A DNA stretch of 14,059 bases, taken from contig JAUNRY010000013.1 in NCBI GenBank assembly GCA_030539475.1, positions 5,747 through 19,805 on the forward strand. Direction: 5' to 3'. This document shows, piece by piece, positions 13,093 to 14,059 of the stretch. This stretch comes from Bacteroidia bacterium. GTDB taxonomy: Bacteria; Bacteroidota; Bacteroidia; Bacteroidales; Dysgonomonadaceae. The position numbers and the translations under genes were made by a program. The notes beneath the pieces are model-generated. The model ran no database searches. It was not told the DNA's origin and worked only from the letters and a program-made list of their open reading frames with translations. How positions within the stretch are numbered: the stretch's first letter is position 1; every line of letters begins with the position of its first letter.

Positions 13093-13986
13093 ATGAAGAC
13101 GGCACATATATTCATTTTCCTGTTTTTCTTATCGTTTTTGGCGATTCAGCGGACGAATGCGCAAGAAAATCCTGTCAGAAAAGACAGTTTGAAGAGTATT
13201 CCTGACGCGCCCTTGCCTTTGCAATCAGACTCGGCCGCGATGGAAGGAGTTTCCATAACCATTCCCACCATTCACCCCATTCTTGGGAAAGACGGATTTC
13301 AATACAACCGTTTCAGCGATTTTTCGGTAAATCCGTATCGAATGCCGCGCACGGGTACATCGGGCGTACGGTTTTCCGGCGCCGGATCCGATAACATAAA
13401 CTCCAAATCGCGCACCGCCATAGCTGCCTACTCTCCCGTCAACCGCCTCAATATTTATACCGCTGCAACGCTCGGATTGGTGGAAACGCCTTTTTTCGGA
13501 AAGGGAAATTATTACATCCTCAACGCCGGCGCAAATTACTTGATTGCGCCCAACCTCAACGCCGGATTATCGGCTATGTACAATTCCGATTTCAATGTAT
13601 TGCCGTTTTGGAACGTCTCGGCAGATTTACAGTATATGCCGGACAGAAACCTCATGCTCGAAGGCAGTGTGGGCTATATGAAAACCGGGGCCAACGCGTT
13701 TAACCTGAATCAATCGGCCGTTTTGGTAGATGTACACGCCCGCTATCGGTTATCCGACGACTGGTTTCTGAACGCCTACGGCGGATTTCCCGTTTCACAA
13801 AGCACCAACCGCCCTGCCATGCCCATGGCACCTATGATGAACAACACGCACTACGGCGGAACTGTGGAATATTGGTTTCAACCTACGGTAGGCGCCGAAG
13901 CCGGATTGATTTGGGTGCGCGATATGTTTTCGGGAAAGATGCGCCCACAACCCAAACTGGAGTTGAAGTTCAGGCCGGGCAGGTGA
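13093..13986 (+). CDS. hypothetical secreted protein, probable outer-membrane beta-barrel
   Basis: I do not recognise this 297-residue protein. It has a clear signal peptide (MKTAHIFIFLFFLSFLAIQ, cleavage probably after TNA at residue 23). A polar Pro/Ser/Asp-rich segment to about residue 55 follows. From about residue 105 the sequence alternates hydrophobic and polar residues in short strands split by Asn/Gly/Asp turns (LNIYTAATLGLVETP, YYILNAGANYLIA, LNAGLSAMYNS, LMLEGSVGYM, VLVDVHARYRLSD, WFLNAYGGFP, YGGTVEYWFQP, VGAEAGLIWV, PKLELKFRPGR). This is typical of a small outer-membrane barrel with roughly 8-10 strands in the part visible. A Met/Pro run (PAMPMAPMM) sits in a late loop. The longer frame from 13027 would place a polar leader before the signal peptide, so 13093 is the start. 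It follows the SLC13 gene by 95 bp on the same strand but may have its own promoter. Confidence 0.82.
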   Translation: MKTAHIFIFLFFLSFLAIQRTNAQENPVRKDSLKSIPDAPLPLQSDSAAMEGVSITIPTIHPILGKDGFQYNRFSDFSVNPYRMPRTGTSGVRFSGAGSDNINSKSRTAIAAYSPVNRLNIYTAATLGLVETPFFGKGNYYILNAGANYLIAPNLNAGLSAMYNSDFNVLPFWNVSADLQYMPDRNLMLEGSVGYMKTGANAFNLNQSAVLVDVHARYRLSDDWFLNAYGGFPVSQSTNRPAMPMAPMMNNTHYGGTVEYWFQPTVGAEAGLIWVRDMFSGKMRPQPKLELKFRPGR

Positions 13987-14059
13987 GAATGGGCGGATAG
14001 GAGGCGAGGGTTGCTGTGTGTCCTATTAATTGAAAATTTTCGAAGCACGCATTATTCTA
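13987..14059. other. 3' flank with no recognisable feature
   Basis: The last 73 bases follow the stop of the barrel-like gene. I see no gene, hairpin or promoter element in them; a neighbouring gene may begin beyond the edge. Confidence 0.5.

Overview
The window looks like chromosomal DNA from a Bacteroidota bacterium, most likely the order Bacteroidales and perhaps the Dysgonomonadaceae (family-level placement is inference). The grounds are four. Promoter -7 boxes of the form TAnnTTTG lie upstream of most transcription units. Leaders are A/T-rich with no clear Shine-Dalgarno sequence. There is an HU-CCDC81/SPOR protein of a type I associate with this phylum. Lipoproteins and secreted proteins are abundant. 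No tRNA, rRNA, CRISPR array, transposase or phage gene was seen, and coding density is high, with no gene-free stretch over about 170 bases.

Layout. (1) Bases 1-5166, minus strand: a heavy-metal efflux operon read right to left. It encodes a small secreted His/Cys-rich protein (4720-5166), a lipoprotein periplasmic adaptor of the CusB/HlyD type (3124-4623), and a CusA/CzcA-family RND pump (1-3050) cut by the left edge. A degenerate 7-bp tandem array fills the adaptor-pump gap. (2) 5334-6299, plus strand: a membrane-anchored HU-CCDC81/SPOR protein, divergent from the operon. (3) 6352-7851, minus: a secreted M28 zinc peptidase, convergent with the previous gene across a palindrome. (4) 7963-8656, plus: a dodecin-like protein and a Kbp/YgaU-like BON-LysM protein, closed by a perfect 16-bp-stem terminator. 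(5) 8757-10991, minus: a GH20 beta-N-acetylhexosaminidase lipoprotein. (6) 11141-12997, plus: an SLC13-type transporter with paired RCK_C domains, divergent from the hexosaminidase. (7) 13093-13986, plus: a secreted protein, probably an outer-membrane beta-barrel of unknown function.

The first three genes plausibly form one metal-export unit: a periplasmic metal-binding protein, an adaptor and a pump, with an outer-membrane channel expected beyond the left edge. The rest are mainly envelope, nutrient and stress genes in separate transcription units. I saw no clearly new multi-gene defence or biosynthetic system. The most unusual signals are the two related 7-bp tandem arrays, a dodecin lacking both residues that normally contact flavin, the His/Cys-rich leading gene of the metal operon, and a perfect inverted repeat in the 5167-5333 divergent promoter region. 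Three start codons were moved inward from the longest open frame because a promoter box and a signal sequence or first membrane helix support the shorter protein.
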